A stretch of DNA of 64,000 bases from Streptomyces sp. yr375 (lineage in GTDB: Bacteria; Actinomycetota; Actinomycetes; Streptomycetales; Streptomycetaceae): positions 1 to 64,000 of the forward strand of contig NZ_FOFF01000015.1 of the NCBI RefSeq assembly GCF_900110755.1, in the 5' to 3' direction. A model generated the notes under the pieces. That model was not told where the DNA came from, did not search any database, and was given only the letters and a program-made list of their open reading frames with translations. The translations under genes were made by a program, and so were the position numbers. Each line of letters begins with the position of its first letter. Positions within the stretch are counted from its first letter, which is position 1. Below, piece by piece: positions 34,692-44,197 of this stretch.

Positions 34692-36278
34692 TCACGTCCG
34701 GCCGGGGGGCGTGTACTCCTTGAGGTAGTGGGCGATCCGCGTCGCGTAGTCGCGGTTTTTCGCCGGGACGCCGTCCGCCTTGTTCACCGTGTCCCACGAG
34801 GTGCGGTAGGCGACGGCGACCAACACCCGCCGGTCGCCCGGGAGTCGGGCGTTAAGGCGCGGTGCGATCCAGCACAGGTAGCGGCCCATCGCCGGGATGG
34901 ACTCGGCCGGCGGGAAGGGCGGCGACGGGACGGTCTCGCCGGGGGTGCCGTCGGCGTTCATCCACCAGCGCAGCACGCTCGGGGTCCACCGGGCGATGCC
35001 GTACTCGTTCTTGGCGGGGTCCGAGAGGGCCGGATCGAAGTCGCTCTCCACCTTCAGCATGGCGGCGATCAGGGACGGCGTGACGGACGCGTGACGGCAG
35101 TCCCGCGCCGTCTCGACGATCAGCAGCCGGTACGCGGCCGGTACGCCCCTGTCGGTGCGCAGGTCCACCGCGCCGTACTGCGCGGCGGTCTCCGCGGTGA
35201 CGCCCGCACCGGCCGTTTTACCGTCGCCGGAGTCACCGGAGTTTCCGTCGCCGGTCCAGGCGCTGATGCCGTAGCCGACGGCCGACAGCGCGGCGACGGT
35301 CGCGAGCGCGCCCGCCAGGACGGCCGTACGACGGCGGGACCGGCGGCCGGTGGACGGCGTCGTCGTGCCGGTGAGCGTCTCCACCCGGCGCAGCAGGGCT
35401 TCGGTGTCGATGCGGTCGGCGTGCGTACGGGCCAGGCAGGCGGCGACGATCTCCCGCCAGGGGGACGGGAGTTCGGGCGACAGGCGCAGTTCGGCGGTGC
35501 CGCGCGCGTAGGCGACGGCCGCGTCGCGGCGGGCCGTCGGGGTGCCGCCGGGCAGCGGGAAGGAGCCGGTGAGGACGAGGTGGGCGAGGACGCCGAACGC
35601 CCACACGTCGGCGGACGGGCGGATCCGGCGGCCCCGTTCGCCGATCTCGGCCCACAGCAGCTCGGGCGGGGTGTAGTCGGGGGTGGAGAAGGCGGGCGTG
35701 TAGGCGTGGGTGCCTTCGAGTTCGGCGGCCATGTTGAAGTCCGCGAGCCGGGCCGAACCGTCTTTCATCAGCAGGACGTTGGCAGGCTTGAGGTCCCCGT
35801 GCACCCAGCCCGCCCGGTGCAACTGGGCCAGCCCGGCGCACACTTGGGCGAGCAGCGCCGGACCGGCCGTGGGCGCGGCGGCGCGTTTCAGCAGCGCCGA
35901 CAGCGAGTCCTCGGCCTTCTCCAGCACCAGCACGGTCGCGCCGTCGAGTTCGGGGCGGGACGGGTCGTCGACGGTGAGGGTGTCGTAGAGGCGGATGAGA
36001 CGCGGGCTGCTGAGCCGGCTCAGCAACTCCACTTCCCGCTCCGCGAGTTCGCGCAGATGGGTGAGCTGGCGGGGGGTGTGGGTGCCGGTGGGCAGGAACT
36101 TGAGGGCGGCGGTATCGGGGACGTCCGTTACGTCTGCGCGGGCGTCGCTTTCGGAAACGTCCCGTCGGGCCGCGTACACACTGCCGAACGCGCCGGTCGC
36201 GATCGGTTCCCGCACCTCCCAGTCGCCCACCCGGTACCCCTTGGGCACCCGGACGGCGTACGGCTCGGGCTCGGTCAC
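34692..36278 (-). CDS. Ser/Thr protein kinase with extracytoplasmic transglycosylase-like domain
   Basis: 528 residues. The kinase domain (~20-300) has the glycine loop TGAFGSV (28-34), Lys60, catalytic loop VHGDLKPANVLL (Asp162; HGD in place of HRD), Mg loop Asp180 in ADFN (in place of DFG), and TPPE. A basic segment and one membrane helix (319-340) follow. The outer part (~365-525) reads like a lysozyme-type SLT domain: SLIAAMLKVESDFDP with Glu411 in the catalytic position, YGIARWTPSVL, and AYRTSWDTVNKADGVP. It may sense or cleave peptidoglycan while signalling inward. The GTG start overlaps the FHA gene stop, so the two are coupled. Confidence 0.85.
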   Translation of the reverse strand: MTEPEPYAVRVPKGYRVGDWEVREPIATGAFGSVYAARRDVSESDARADVTDVPDTAALKFLPTGTHTPRQLTHLRELAEREVELLSRLSSPRLIRLYDTLTVDDPSRPELDGATVLVLEKAEDSLSALLKRAAAPTAGPALLAQVCAGLAQLHRAGWVHGDLKPANVLLMKDGSARLADFNMAAELEGTHAYTPAFSTPDYTPPELLWAEIGERGRRIRPSADVWAFGVLAHLVLTGSFPLPGGTPTARRDAAVAYARGTAELRLSPELPSPWREIVAACLARTHADRIDTEALLRRVETLTGTTTPSTGRRSRRRTAVLAGALATVAALSAVGYGISAWTGDGNSGDSGDGKTAGAGVTAETAAQYGAVDLRTDRGVPAAYRLLIVETARDCRHASVTPSLIAAMLKVESDFDPALSDPAKNEYGIARWTPSVLRWWMNADGTPGETVPSPPFPPAESIPAMGRYLCWIAPRLNARLPGDRRVLVAVAYRTSWDTVNKADGVPAKNRDYATRIAHYLKEYTPPGRT

Positions 36279-37054
36279 CGCACCGCCGCCAGGACGGCGA
36301 GGTCGTCCTCGCGCACCAGGTCGAAGCGGAGCGCCATGGACACCAGGGACTCCTTCTTGCCGTTGAGGCGCGGTCCCGGTTCCGCGGTGTCGGGGCCGGG
36401 CTTGAGGCGCAGTTTCACGGCGAGGTAGTCGATGTTCCACTGCACGGACGTACGGGACGCGGCGGGCCAGCCGGGCCGCAGCCGTGCGACGACCTGGTCG
36501 ACGGTGGGCAGCGGGGCGTGCGGTTCGCCGCGCAGCCGGGGTTCGCACAGGGCGGCCAGGACCGCGAAGTACCGCTTGCCGCGGTCCAGGGAGAAGGCGG
36601 GGGCCGTGGGCGCGCCGTCCAGGCCCGAGGCCGTGCCCAGGTAGTCGTGGCGCGGGGCCCACACCTCGAACGTCAGCAGGTCGCCCGCCGCGGGCAGCAC
36701 GATCCGGGCGAACTCGAAGGGGACGGGCGCGTCCAGCCGGCCGGGCGCGACCTTGATGTGCTCGCCGGCGCCCTCCGGGTTCTCCACCACGTAGGTCTGG
36801 TCGCGGCTGAAATTGCTCAGTATCCAGAACGCGCCCTGCGCGGTGATCTCACCGGCCCGCCGGGAGACGCCCTCGTGCGGAATCTCCAGGTCGTTGGCCT
36901 GCGCCGACCGCCCGAAGGTCAGCCGCTCACCAGGCGCGAGCCGCACTCGCCGCCCACACTCCTGCCCACCGCGCCCGTCCTCCCGAGCCACCGGCGGCAC
37001 CGGAGACACGAGAGATACCGGCGATACCGGAGGTACGACGATGATGCTGTACAC
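36275..37054 (-). CDS. FHA-domain protein with C-terminal helical domain
   Basis: 259 residues. After a Pro/Val-rich start comes an FHA fold (LTFGRSAQANDLEIPHEGVSRRAGEI ... FWILSNFS) that should bind phosphothreonine. The C-terminal part (RGKRYFAVLAALCEPRL ... SVQWNIDYLAVKLRLKPG) resembles a winged-helix-like region. It is directly coupled by GTGA overlap to the Ser/Thr kinase gene and is its likely substrate or adaptor. The N-terminal valine/proline repeat is encoded by 9-bp-type CGGTATCGC/CGGAGGTAC sequence at about 36985-37040. The start is the GTG at 37054. Confidence 0.8.
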   Translation of the reverse strand: MYSIIVVPPVSPVSLVSPVPPVAREDGRGGQECGRRVRLAPGERLTFGRSAQANDLEIPHEGVSRRAGEITAQGAFWILSNFSRDQTYVVENPEGAGEHIKVAPGRLDAPVPFEFARIVLPAAGDLLTFEVWAPRHDYLGTASGLDGAPTAPAFSLDRGKRYFAVLAALCEPRLRGEPHAPLPTVDQVVARLRPGWPAASRTSVQWNIDYLAVKLRLKPGPDTAEPGPRLNGKKESLVSMALRFDLVREDDLAVLAAVR

Positions 37055-37174
37055 GGTGTGTCACCCCGTCCTCACCCGCCCTTTACGGCATCAGGGTGGG
37101 CGACGGGACGGGGCCGTGTCACGCCGTGACACGACCCCGGCGAGGAATGGCGAGAATGCGCCCTTCCGGCAGGC

Positions 37175-37235
37175 TCAGTACCGCTGTCAGTACCGCTGTC
37201 AGTACCGCCGTCGGTACCCGCCGTCAGTACCGCGG
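37175..37235. repeat. 12-bp tandem repeat
   Basis: Five copies of TCAGTACCGCTG-type 12-mers (one with an extra base), spanning the 3' end of the Pro/Tyr-rich membrane-protein gene and the gap to the FHA gene. The stop codon of that gene falls inside the last copy. Confidence 0.92.
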
Positions 37236-37871
37236 GCGGTTGAACCAGGCCGCGCCGGACGGGGCGATCATCGCTGCTGCCATGGTGCCGCCGAAGCCCA
37301 TCCACAGGAGTGCCGAGACCAGGGCGGCCGAGGAGCCGGCGGTGGCCGCGCTGATCAGGATGATGACGCCGAAGAGGGCGCCGAGGATGCCGTAGATCAT
37401 GGTGGTGATGCGGATGCCCTGGCCGCCGCGGGTGAACTTGACGCCCAGCGTGATCGACAGCGCGGAGAGGCCGAGGAACAGCACCGCGATGAAGAAGATG
37501 ATGCCGGCCCCGGCGTGGCCGATGTCGGAGAAGCCGTTGCTGCCGAAGGTGTCCTCGCCCGAGTTGGACACGTCGTTGATCGTGGCCGCGCCGAAGGCGG
37601 CGAAGAGGCCGGCGAGGACCTGGACGCCCGCCACGATGTACAGCAGGACGCGGGCCGTGACCATCAGGCCGGGCATGGTCTGCGGCAGCGCGTTGCCCCC
37701 CGGGTAGCCGGGGTAGCCGGGCTGCTGCTGGGGGTAGCCGGGCTGCTGCGGGAAGCCGTACCCCGGAGCCGTGGGGGGCTGCTGGGGGTAGCCGTAGCCC
37801 GGTGCGGCCGGGGGTTGCTGCGGCTGCTGGGGCGGGGGGCCGTAAGGGTTGTTCGGGTCGCCGAAACTCAT
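37224..37871 (-). CDS. Pro/Tyr/Gln-rich membrane protein
   Basis: 215 residues. The first ~65 consist of PGYGYPQQP-type repeats. Four membrane helices follow (~70-90, 120-140, 150-170, 178-200), ending FNRPRY. This architecture (disordered PGY repeat plus small four-helix domain) is common in actinobacterial envelope proteins, but no function is established. It is transcribed toward the FHA-kinase pair and divergent from folD. Confidence 0.78.
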   Translation of the reverse strand: MSFGDPNNPYGPPPQQPQQPPAAPGYGYPQQPPTAPGYGFPQQPGYPQQQPGYPGYPGGNALPQTMPGLMVTARVLLYIVAGVQVLAGLFAAFGAATINDVSNSGEDTFGSNGFSDIGHAGAGIIFFIAVLFLGLSALSITLGVKFTRGGQGIRITTMIYGILGALFGVIILISAATAGSSAALVSALLWMGFGGTMAAAMIAPSGAAWFNRPRY

Positions 37872-38039
37872 GGCGGTCCTTCCTCCGTGTGCATTCGAGT
37901 GCGGGGACGACGGGCGACCGGTTGTGGAGGAAGGTCTACAGATGCGGTCGTCCCCCCGGTACTGCCCGCGGCACTGTGGCCTCAATCGTTCTGCAATGGC
38001 CGGTTTGTTGTCCAGCCGCATTCCGCGGCATTCCCGAGG

Positions 38040-38057
38040 TGTTGTGCAAGTGCAACA
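38040..38057. promoter_or_regulatory. inverted repeat upstream of folD
   Basis: TGTTGTGCAAGTGCAACA: TGTTG and CAACA arms with internal TGCA copies, 80 bp before the folD start and in the divergent region. Further downstream, GGAACCG occurs twice. An operator is possible; the regulator is unknown. Confidence 0.35.
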
Positions 38058-38137
38058 TCATCCGGGACTGGAACCGGAGTAAAACCGGATGTGATCCGGA
38101 TTGGAACCGCGGGGCCGTCATCCGGGAGAATGGGAGC

Positions 38138-38995
38138 ATGACCGCCCAGATTCTCGATGGCAAGGCCACCGCAGCCGAGATCAAGTCCGATCTGACCGCC
38201 CGCGTGGCGGCGCTGAAGGAGAAGGGCGTGACGCCCGGCCTCGGCACGATCCTCGTCGGCGCCGACCCCGGCAGCCAGAAGTACGTCGCCGGCAAGCACC
38301 GCGACTGCGCCCAGGTCGGCATCGCGTCCATCCAGCGCGAGCTGCCCGCCACGGCCACCCAGGAGGAGATCGAGGCGGTCGTCCGCGAGCTGAACGACGA
38401 CCCCGCCTGCACCGGCTACCTCGTCCAGCTCCCGCTGCCCGCGGGCATCGACGAGAACCGGATCCTGGAGCTGATGGACCCGGCCAAGGACGCCGACGGC
38501 CTGCACCCGATGAACCTCGGCCGGCTCGTCCTCAACGAGCCCGCGCCGCTGCCCTGCACCCCCAACGGCGTGCTCACGCTGCTGCGCCGGTACGGCGTCG
38601 AGATCAAGGGCGCGGAGGTCGTGGTCGTCGGCCGTGGAGTGACCATCGGGCGTCCGATGCCGCTGCTGCTGACCCGGCGCAGCGAGAACGCGACGGTCAC
38701 CCAGTGCCACACCGGCACCCGGGACCTCTCGGCGCACCTGAAGCGGGCCGACGTGATCGTCGCCGCCGCCGGTTCCGCCCATCTGGTCCGGGCCGAGGAC
38801 GTCAAGCCGGGGGCGGCCGTCCTCGACATCGGCGTCTCGCGCAACGCGGAGGGGAAGATCGTCGGCGACGTCCACCCGGACGTCCGCGAGGTGGCCGGCT
38901 GGATCTCCCCCAACCCGGGCGGCGTCGGCCCCATGACCCGCGCCCAACTGCTCGTCAACGTGGTCGAGGCGGCGGAGCGCAGTGTCGCCGTCTGA
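38138..38995 (+). CDS. folD: methylenetetrahydrofolate dehydrogenase/cyclohydrolase
   Basis: 285 residues. It interconverts 5,10-methylene-, 5,10-methenyl- and 10-formyl-THF using NADP. Signatures: the Lys-containing QKYVAGKHRDCAQVG, VQLPLPAGID, KDADGLHPMNLG, the Rossmann motif VVVGRGVTIGRPMPLLL, and PGGVGPMTRAQLL. It supplies 10-formyl-THF to PurN and PurH upstream. The ATG at 38138 has GGGAG immediately upstream. The next gene's GTG start lies 14 bp inside its 3' end. Confidence 0.97.
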   Translation: MTAQILDGKATAAEIKSDLTARVAALKEKGVTPGLGTILVGADPGSQKYVAGKHRDCAQVGIASIQRELPATATQEEIEAVVRELNDDPACTGYLVQLPLPAGIDENRILELMDPAKDADGLHPMNLGRLVLNEPAPLPCTPNGVLTLLRRYGVEIKGAEVVVVGRGVTIGRPMPLLLTRRSENATVTQCHTGTRDLSAHLKRADVIVAAAGSAHLVRAEDVKPGAAVLDIGVSRNAEGKIVGDVHPDVREVAGWISPNPGGVGPMTRAQLLVNVVEAAERSVAV

Positions 38996-39533
38996 GGGGG
39001 CCTCCGGCAACGCCGGGGACAGGGACGGCGACGTGGCTGACAGGGACGGTGTGGGCGACATGGGCGACATGGGCGACGTGGCGGACAAGGGCGAGACCGA
39101 GGTGCGGGATCCGGTCAGTGCGCCGGACGTGCGCGGTGTGCCGCGTCGCACCACCCGCCGCTTCCCGAAGTTCACCCGGGACACCGCGCGCCCCGAGGGC
39201 GCCGGCCGGGCCGGACCCGGCGACGCCTTCGCCTCCCGGCAGTGGCCGATCATCGCCGTCCTGGGCGTCGTCGCGCTCGGCTTGCTGCTGACCGCGCTCG
39301 ACGTGGTGCGGGTCGGCACGGTCCTGATCGGCGTCGGACTGCTGGTCGGCGCGGTGCTGCGCTGGCTGCTGCCCGGCGTCGGCATGCTCGCCGTCCGCTC
39401 CCGCTTCACCGACATCGCGACCTACGGCGTGCTGGGCACCGCGATCGTCCTGCTGTCGCTGATGGCCCAGCCCCACCCGTTGCTCCAGATCCCGATCCTC
39501 AAGGACACCCTGCACTTCACAGTCAGCGGCTGA
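38982..39533 (+). CDS. DUF3017 membrane protein
   Basis: 183 residues. A charged N-terminus with DRDGDVADRDG and GDMGDMGD repeats (9-bp DNA repeats at about 39020-39085) precedes three membrane helices (~88-110, 112-130, 145-163). DUF3017 follows folD in many Streptomyces (from memory). Overlap with folD implies co-translation. The function is unknown. GTG 38982 is inside folD; ATG 39061 would remove most of the repeat and is an alternative start. Confidence 0.75.
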   Translation: MSPSEGASGNAGDRDGDVADRDGVGDMGDMGDVADKGETEVRDPVSAPDVRGVPRRTTRRFPKFTRDTARPEGAGRAGPGDAFASRQWPIIAVLGVVALGLLLTALDVVRVGTVLIGVGLLVGAVLRWLLPGVGMLAVRSRFTDIATYGVLGTAIVLLSLMAQPHPLLQIPILKDTLHFTVSG

Positions 39534-39676
39534 ACCTCGCTCATCCCCCTTTCCTCCTCCCGTATCCCTCCTCCCTCGTTGTGTCGATACGTCGATGATT
39601 CGGGTATGTGTCCTGAATCGTCTTCGTATCGGGTCTAACGTGGCCGCGGGGGACTTGGCGGAGGGAGGGGGGATCG

Positions 39677-40615
39677 ATGCCTCGGTGGAGGGCCTTGCCG
39701 GATGAACTCGACCCGCAGGTACGGGAGTTCGCCGAGCAGTTGCGGCGGGTCGTGGACCGTACGGGACTGAGTCTGGCGGCGGTCGCCGACCGTACCGGCT
39801 ACAGCAGGACGTCCTGGGAGCGGTATCTCGACGGGCGGCTGCTCGCGCCCAAGGGCGCGATCGTCGCGCTGGCCGAGGTCACCGGCACGCCGCCGATCCA
39901 TCTGACCACCATGTGGGAGCTGGCCGAACGCGCCTGGAGCCGTTCGGAGATGCGGCACGACCGGACCATGGAGGCCGGCCGGATCGCCCAGGCGCGGGCC
40001 GCGCTCGGGGAGTTCGGGCCGCCGCCGCCCGAGGTGCGGGAGGAGCCGGCCGAGGCGCGGGTCGCGGTGACTCCGGGCGTCGCCGGACCTGCGGGGGTGT
40101 CCGACGGCGGCTCCGGTTCGGGGCGGGTGGCGTTGTTTCTCGCCGGGGTGGTGGGGGTCGTGATCGTCGTCGTGGGGGCGTTCCTGCTGACCGACGGCGG
40201 GGATCCGCAGCAGGCGGTGGGCACCGTCAAGTCGCCGTCCCCGTCGGCCGGTTCGGCGACCTCTATGACCGTCCTGCCGTCCGGGGCGCGGTGCGGCGGC
40301 GCGGGCTGCACGGGCAAGGACGCGGAGGAGATGGGGTGCAGCGGCGACCTCGTGGAGACGGTGCGGAGCGCGACGGTCGGGGCGGTCCTGGTCGAGGTCC
40401 GCTACAGCGAGACATGCGGGGCCGCCTGGGGCCGTATCACACAGGCCGCGCCGGGGGACGGGGTGCGGGTGACCGCCGGGTCGGTGCGGCAGACCGGCGC
40501 CATCACCGTCGCCGGCGACACGATCGCGTACACCCCGATGGTGGCGGTGCGCGACGCGGCGGACGCGACGGCGTGCGCGGTGCTGGCGTCCGGACGGCAG
40601 GGCTGTACGCCGTAG
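39677..40615 (+). CDS. XRE-type HTH membrane protein with DUF2690-like outer domain
   Basis: 312 residues. The N-terminal XRE-like HTH (~14-75: FAEQLRRVVDRTGLSLAAVADRTGYSRTSW) is cytoplasmic. One membrane helix (~150-172) leads to an extracytoplasmic domain with paired Cys (RCGGAGCTGKDAEEMGCSGD, then YSETCGAAW) that fits the DUF2690 pattern. This topology suggests a one-protein system in which an outside signal affects a tethered DNA-binding domain. GGAGGGGGG lies just before the ATG. Confidence 0.82.
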   Translation: MPRWRALPDELDPQVREFAEQLRRVVDRTGLSLAAVADRTGYSRTSWERYLDGRLLAPKGAIVALAEVTGTPPIHLTTMWELAERAWSRSEMRHDRTMEAGRIAQARAALGEFGPPPPEVREEPAEARVAVTPGVAGPAGVSDGGSGSGRVALFLAGVVGVVIVVVGAFLLTDGGDPQQAVGTVKSPSPSAGSATSMTVLPSGARCGGAGCTGKDAEEMGCSGDLVETVRSATVGAVLVEVRYSETCGAAWGRITQAAPGDGVRVTAGSVRQTGAITVAGDTIAYTPMVAVRDAADATACAVLASGRQGCTP

Positions 40616-40648
40616 CCCGGGTGAAAAACCCGTACGCCGTAGCCCGGA
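40606..40648. repeat. direct repeat at the end of the XRE gene
   Basis: TACGCCGTAGCCCGG occurs at about 40606-40620 and again at 40634-40648, the first copy containing the stop codon of the XRE gene. Between them is GGTGAAAAACCCG. The rest of the gap to the mdh promoter has no recognisable structure. Confidence 0.85.
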
Positions 40649-40842
40649 GAAAAAAGTGGGGGCGGGTCAGGAATAGGCCTGTCCGGTCGGGGCACGCGAA
40701 CCGTATCCCCACGGGAGTCCGGCGCGGTCGGTCCCCCACCATGGCGGCCGTTCGGTCCTTCTCCCCCCCTCCAGGACCGGGCGGCCGCCGCTCTGTGGGG
40801 CGGGCCACACAACCCCGGACGTCCGGCATCCCGGAGGCGCGA

Positions 40843-40848
40843 TAGCCT
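40843..40848 (+). promoter_or_regulatory. -10 element of mdh
   Basis: TAGCCT lies 12 nt before the palindromic operator. The usual -35 distance holds a perfect palindrome CCGGACGTCCGG (40815-40826) rather than a TTGAC-type hexamer. Confidence 0.4.
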
Positions 40849-40860
40849 GACCGCTGGATG

Positions 40861-40882
40861 GATCTCTTGATACCAAGAGATC
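40861..40882. promoter_or_regulatory. palindromic operator candidate upstream of mdh
   Basis: GATCTCTTG, ATAC, CAAGAGATC: perfect 9-bp arms around 4 nt, placed just after the presumed transcription start and 64 bp before the mdh ATG. The form (TCTTGATAYCAAGA) is that of a MarR-family site. S. coelicolor TamR, a MarR-type regulator of TCA-related genes, is remembered to act on mdh, so this may be its site; not verified. Confidence 0.6.
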
Positions 40883-40946
40883 GATCATCTGTACGTCCCA
40901 CCCGGGGCAGGGACGCCCCACCGACCGCTGTCATACGGAGAACGCC

Positions 40947-41936
<990 letters not shown>

Positions 41937-41981
41937 GTTCAGCAGCATCCGAGTTCAGTAGCAGTGCAGTGGTAACTCCCT

Positions 41982-42019
41982 GATCCCCGGGGGGCCTTGG
42001 TCGTGGCCCCCCGGGGATC
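41982..42019 (+). terminator. terminator of mdh
   Basis: GATCCCCGGGGGGCC and GGCCCCCCGGGGATC: a perfect 15-bp stem with an 8-nt loop, 45 bp after the mdh stop. Confidence 0.88.
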
Positions 42020-42072
42020 GGTGCGTTCGGCGTGGGTGGTCCGTCGTAGGAAATCCGTCATAGGGAAATCGG

Positions 42073-43323
42073 ATGGTTGCCGCTGGTCTATCCGGGGCCC
42101 GGTCTGGGCACGGTCCGTACGTGACCGATTACCGAGACGTGACGCCGTCCTATCTCACGTTCCGCGTGACGGCCCAGGAGGGTCCCATCGCGGCCTTCGC
42201 CGAGCAGGAGGCGTGGGAGGCGACGCAGCGGTATCCGCAGGTGATGGGCCTCGGCCTGCCGGAGTTCTTCTACGCGCGCGAGTGCGAGACGGGCGGCTGG
42301 GAGATCCTCGGCTTCGGCAGCGCCACCCCGCAGGACTCCCGGGACTCGCTCGGCTCGCTCTTCCGGCTGCGCTCGGTCGAGGCGGGGAAGGCCGGTGACG
42401 AGACCGGGCGGCGCAAGTGGATGGCGGCGGCGCTGCGGATGGACCGCGAGGTGGTGAACGAGATCCGGGTGCGCGGCGAGCGCTTCCGGATCATCCGGAC
42501 CTGCCGCTTCCTGCGGATGGGGCCGAACGGGCCCGAGCCGCCCCGTCCCTCCGACCGGGACGCGCTGGAGGTGGGCGACGCGGACATGGAGGGGGCGAAG
42601 GACGAGGGGTTCATCGTCGACCCGTACACGAGTTCAGGGCTTTCGGACAGTCTGCTGAAGCTGCAACTCCTGGAGTTCGCCAGCGTGTTGAGCGACTCCA
42701 CGGAGGACGTCGTGGCGGACTCCCGGCGGGCCAGGATCGAGTACCCCGGCGGGGTGCTCCTCCCGGCGGTCTTCATGATCTCCGAGCGGGAGAACGGGCA
42801 GTGGCTGTCCTTCAACCCCGGTTGCTCCTACACCACTCCGCAGGGGGCCCGTGACTCCCTCGCGGGGTGGCTGCGGGTGCAGGGCCCGTTCAAACTCCGG
42901 CTCGACGAGGAGCGGAAGGCGGAGTACGCGCGGCTGGCCGACCGGCTCGACGAGACCCGCTCCAACGTCCTCACCGTGGACGGCATCCGCTACCGCGTCA
43001 GCCGCGTCGAACGGCTCATCCGCATCGGCCCCGACGGCCCCGAGGGGCCCCGTCCCTCCGACTACGACCCCGAGCCGCCCATCGAGGTCCAGAACCAGCA
43101 GCTCAGGGACCAGGGGCTGGAGGATGACGACGAGGAGGACGACGGGCCCACCCCACTCAGCGAACGGGCCCAGGAGTACCTGCGCCTCTTCGAAGCGGAG
43201 CGGGAACGGCGCGAGAAGCAGAAACAGCAGCAGAAAGAGCAGCGAGAGCAGAAGGAGCAGCGGCGCAAAGAGCTCCAACAGCAACAGCAACAGCAGCAGC
43301 AACAGCAGGATCAGGGGCATTAG
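42073..43323 (+). CDS. DUF5954-family protein
   Basis: 416 residues, soluble, with two related halves: PNGPEPPRPSDRD and PDGPEGPRPSDYDPEPP end equivalent segments that begin with FRIIRTCRFLRMG and YRVSRVERLIRIG. The C-terminus is a charged, helical Glu/Arg/Gln stretch ending in a poly-Gln run encoded by CAACAG/CAGCAG repeats (about 43278-43315). The ATG at 42073 has AGGGA 7 nt upstream; GTG 42121 is an alternative. DUF5954 is recalled as a Streptomyces family of unknown role. Confidence 0.75.
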   Translation: MVAAGLSGARSGHGPYVTDYRDVTPSYLTFRVTAQEGPIAAFAEQEAWEATQRYPQVMGLGLPEFFYARECETGGWEILGFGSATPQDSRDSLGSLFRLRSVEAGKAGDETGRRKWMAAALRMDREVVNEIRVRGERFRIIRTCRFLRMGPNGPEPPRPSDRDALEVGDADMEGAKDEGFIVDPYTSSGLSDSLLKLQLLEFASVLSDSTEDVVADSRRARIEYPGGVLLPAVFMISERENGQWLSFNPGCSYTTPQGARDSLAGWLRVQGPFKLRLDEERKAEYARLADRLDETRSNVLTVDGIRYRVSRVERLIRIGPDGPEGPRPSDYDPEPPIEVQNQQLRDQGLEDDDEEDDGPTPLSERAQEYLRLFEAERERREKQKQQQKEQREQKEQRRKELQQQQQQQQQQQDQGH

Positions 43324-43348
43324 CCGTTGCCGTCGTTGTGCGGGTGGG

Positions 43349-43378
43349 GCGGCCCGGTCCTGGTGTGGGCCGGGCCGC
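43349..43378. terminator. hairpin between convergent genes
   Basis: GCGGCCCGG and CCGGGCCGC form a 9-bp stem around a 12-nt loop, 25 bp after the DUF5954 gene and 8 bp before the end of the convergent secreted-protein gene. Confidence 0.75.
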
Positions 43379-43385
43379 TGTGCGC

Positions 43386-44027
43386 CTAGTAACCGGCGGC
43401 GGGCTTGAAGTCGACCGGGATGTACTGGTCGTAGGACCGGTCGGCGGTGGCCGTGAAGTCGGCGCGCGTGACGATCGCGCAGCGCACGGTCTCGCCGCAG
43501 ACGACGCCCTCCGCGATCTCGGGCTTGATGTTCAGCGTCGTGTCGAACGAGCCGCCGGTCCCGTAGGGAATCGTGATCCCGGGCGTGCCGGTGCCGGTGT
43601 CGGTGATCCGGCGCGAGGACCCGTCCTCGGCCGCGCGACCGCCGAGGCAGGGGGTGGGCAGCGTGGTGTACGTGCGCGGGTCGCCGACCCGGACGCCGTC
43701 GGGGATCACGCAGAACGCCAGGAAGACGCCCTGCGCCCGGTTGTACCCGGCGCCCTTGACGTGCACCGTGCCGCCGGCGGCGGGGAGCACCGTGGGGGTG
43801 GCGGCCAGCCGCAGCCGGAAGCTCTCGCCGTCGGCCGTGACGACCGTACGGTGGGCGTGGCCGGACCACGGCGAGGCGCTCGCGGTGCCGGCCATGGGCA
43901 GCACGGCGGCCAGCGCGGCGACGGTGACGGCGAGCGCGCCGCGCACCGACTTCCCGAGCCTCTTGGCGGGGGCATTCGGGAGGGGATTCGTGAGGGAAAC
44001 CGTGGGGGGATTCGTGGGGGGTTTCAT
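43386..44027 (-). CDS. secreted Ig-like/neocarzinostatin-like protein
   Basis: 213 residues. A long Sec signal (KRLGKSVRGALAVTVAALAAVLPMAGTASA-type region at ~22-52) is followed by beta-strand-rich sequence with four Cys (FLAFCVIP, LPTPCLGG, GVVCGETVRCAIV) and the segment LPAAGGTVHVKGAGYNRAQGVFLAFC. This resembles the neocarzinostatin-apoprotein type of Ig-like fold common in actinobacterial secreted proteins. No catalytic residues are apparent. The start at 44027 precedes a Pro/Asn-rich leader; AAAGGACGG is 13 nt upstream, so the start is uncertain. Divergent from betB. Confidence 0.65.
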   Translation of the reverse strand: MKPPTNPPTVSLTNPLPNAPAKRLGKSVRGALAVTVAALAAVLPMAGTASASPWSGHAHRTVVTADGESFRLRLAATPTVLPAAGGTVHVKGAGYNRAQGVFLAFCVIPDGVRVGDPRTYTTLPTPCLGGRAAEDGSSRRITDTGTGTPGITIPYGTGGSFDTTLNIKPEIAEGVVCGETVRCAIVTRADFTATADRSYDQYIPVDFKPAAGY

Positions 44028-44072
44028 GTGGACGGAAGCCGTCCTTTCATTTATGCGCTTACTGCGAACATC

Positions 44073-44089
44073 GTGATCATATAGATCAC
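44073..44089. promoter_or_regulatory. inverted repeat upstream of betB
   Basis: GTGATCATATAGATCAC: 6-bp arms around ATATA, in an unusually AT-rich pocket (44040-44110) between the secreted-protein gene and betB. It is a candidate operator for osmotic or choline control. No regulator gene is adjacent. Confidence 0.5.
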
Positions 44090-44197
44090 CCATATGTCTA
44101 AAACAGCCCTTTCGGCGACGCGGCATTCTCAGTGACGTAGCGCACTTTCGGCCATGGATTGCGCATGCAACCGGAGGGTGGGGGCAGGTGGTCGCCC

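Noticed and set aside
44073..44089. CRP-type binding site upstream of betB
   Set aside because: CRP sites have TGTGA and TCACA arms 6 nt apart; here GTGA and TCAC are 9 nt apart.
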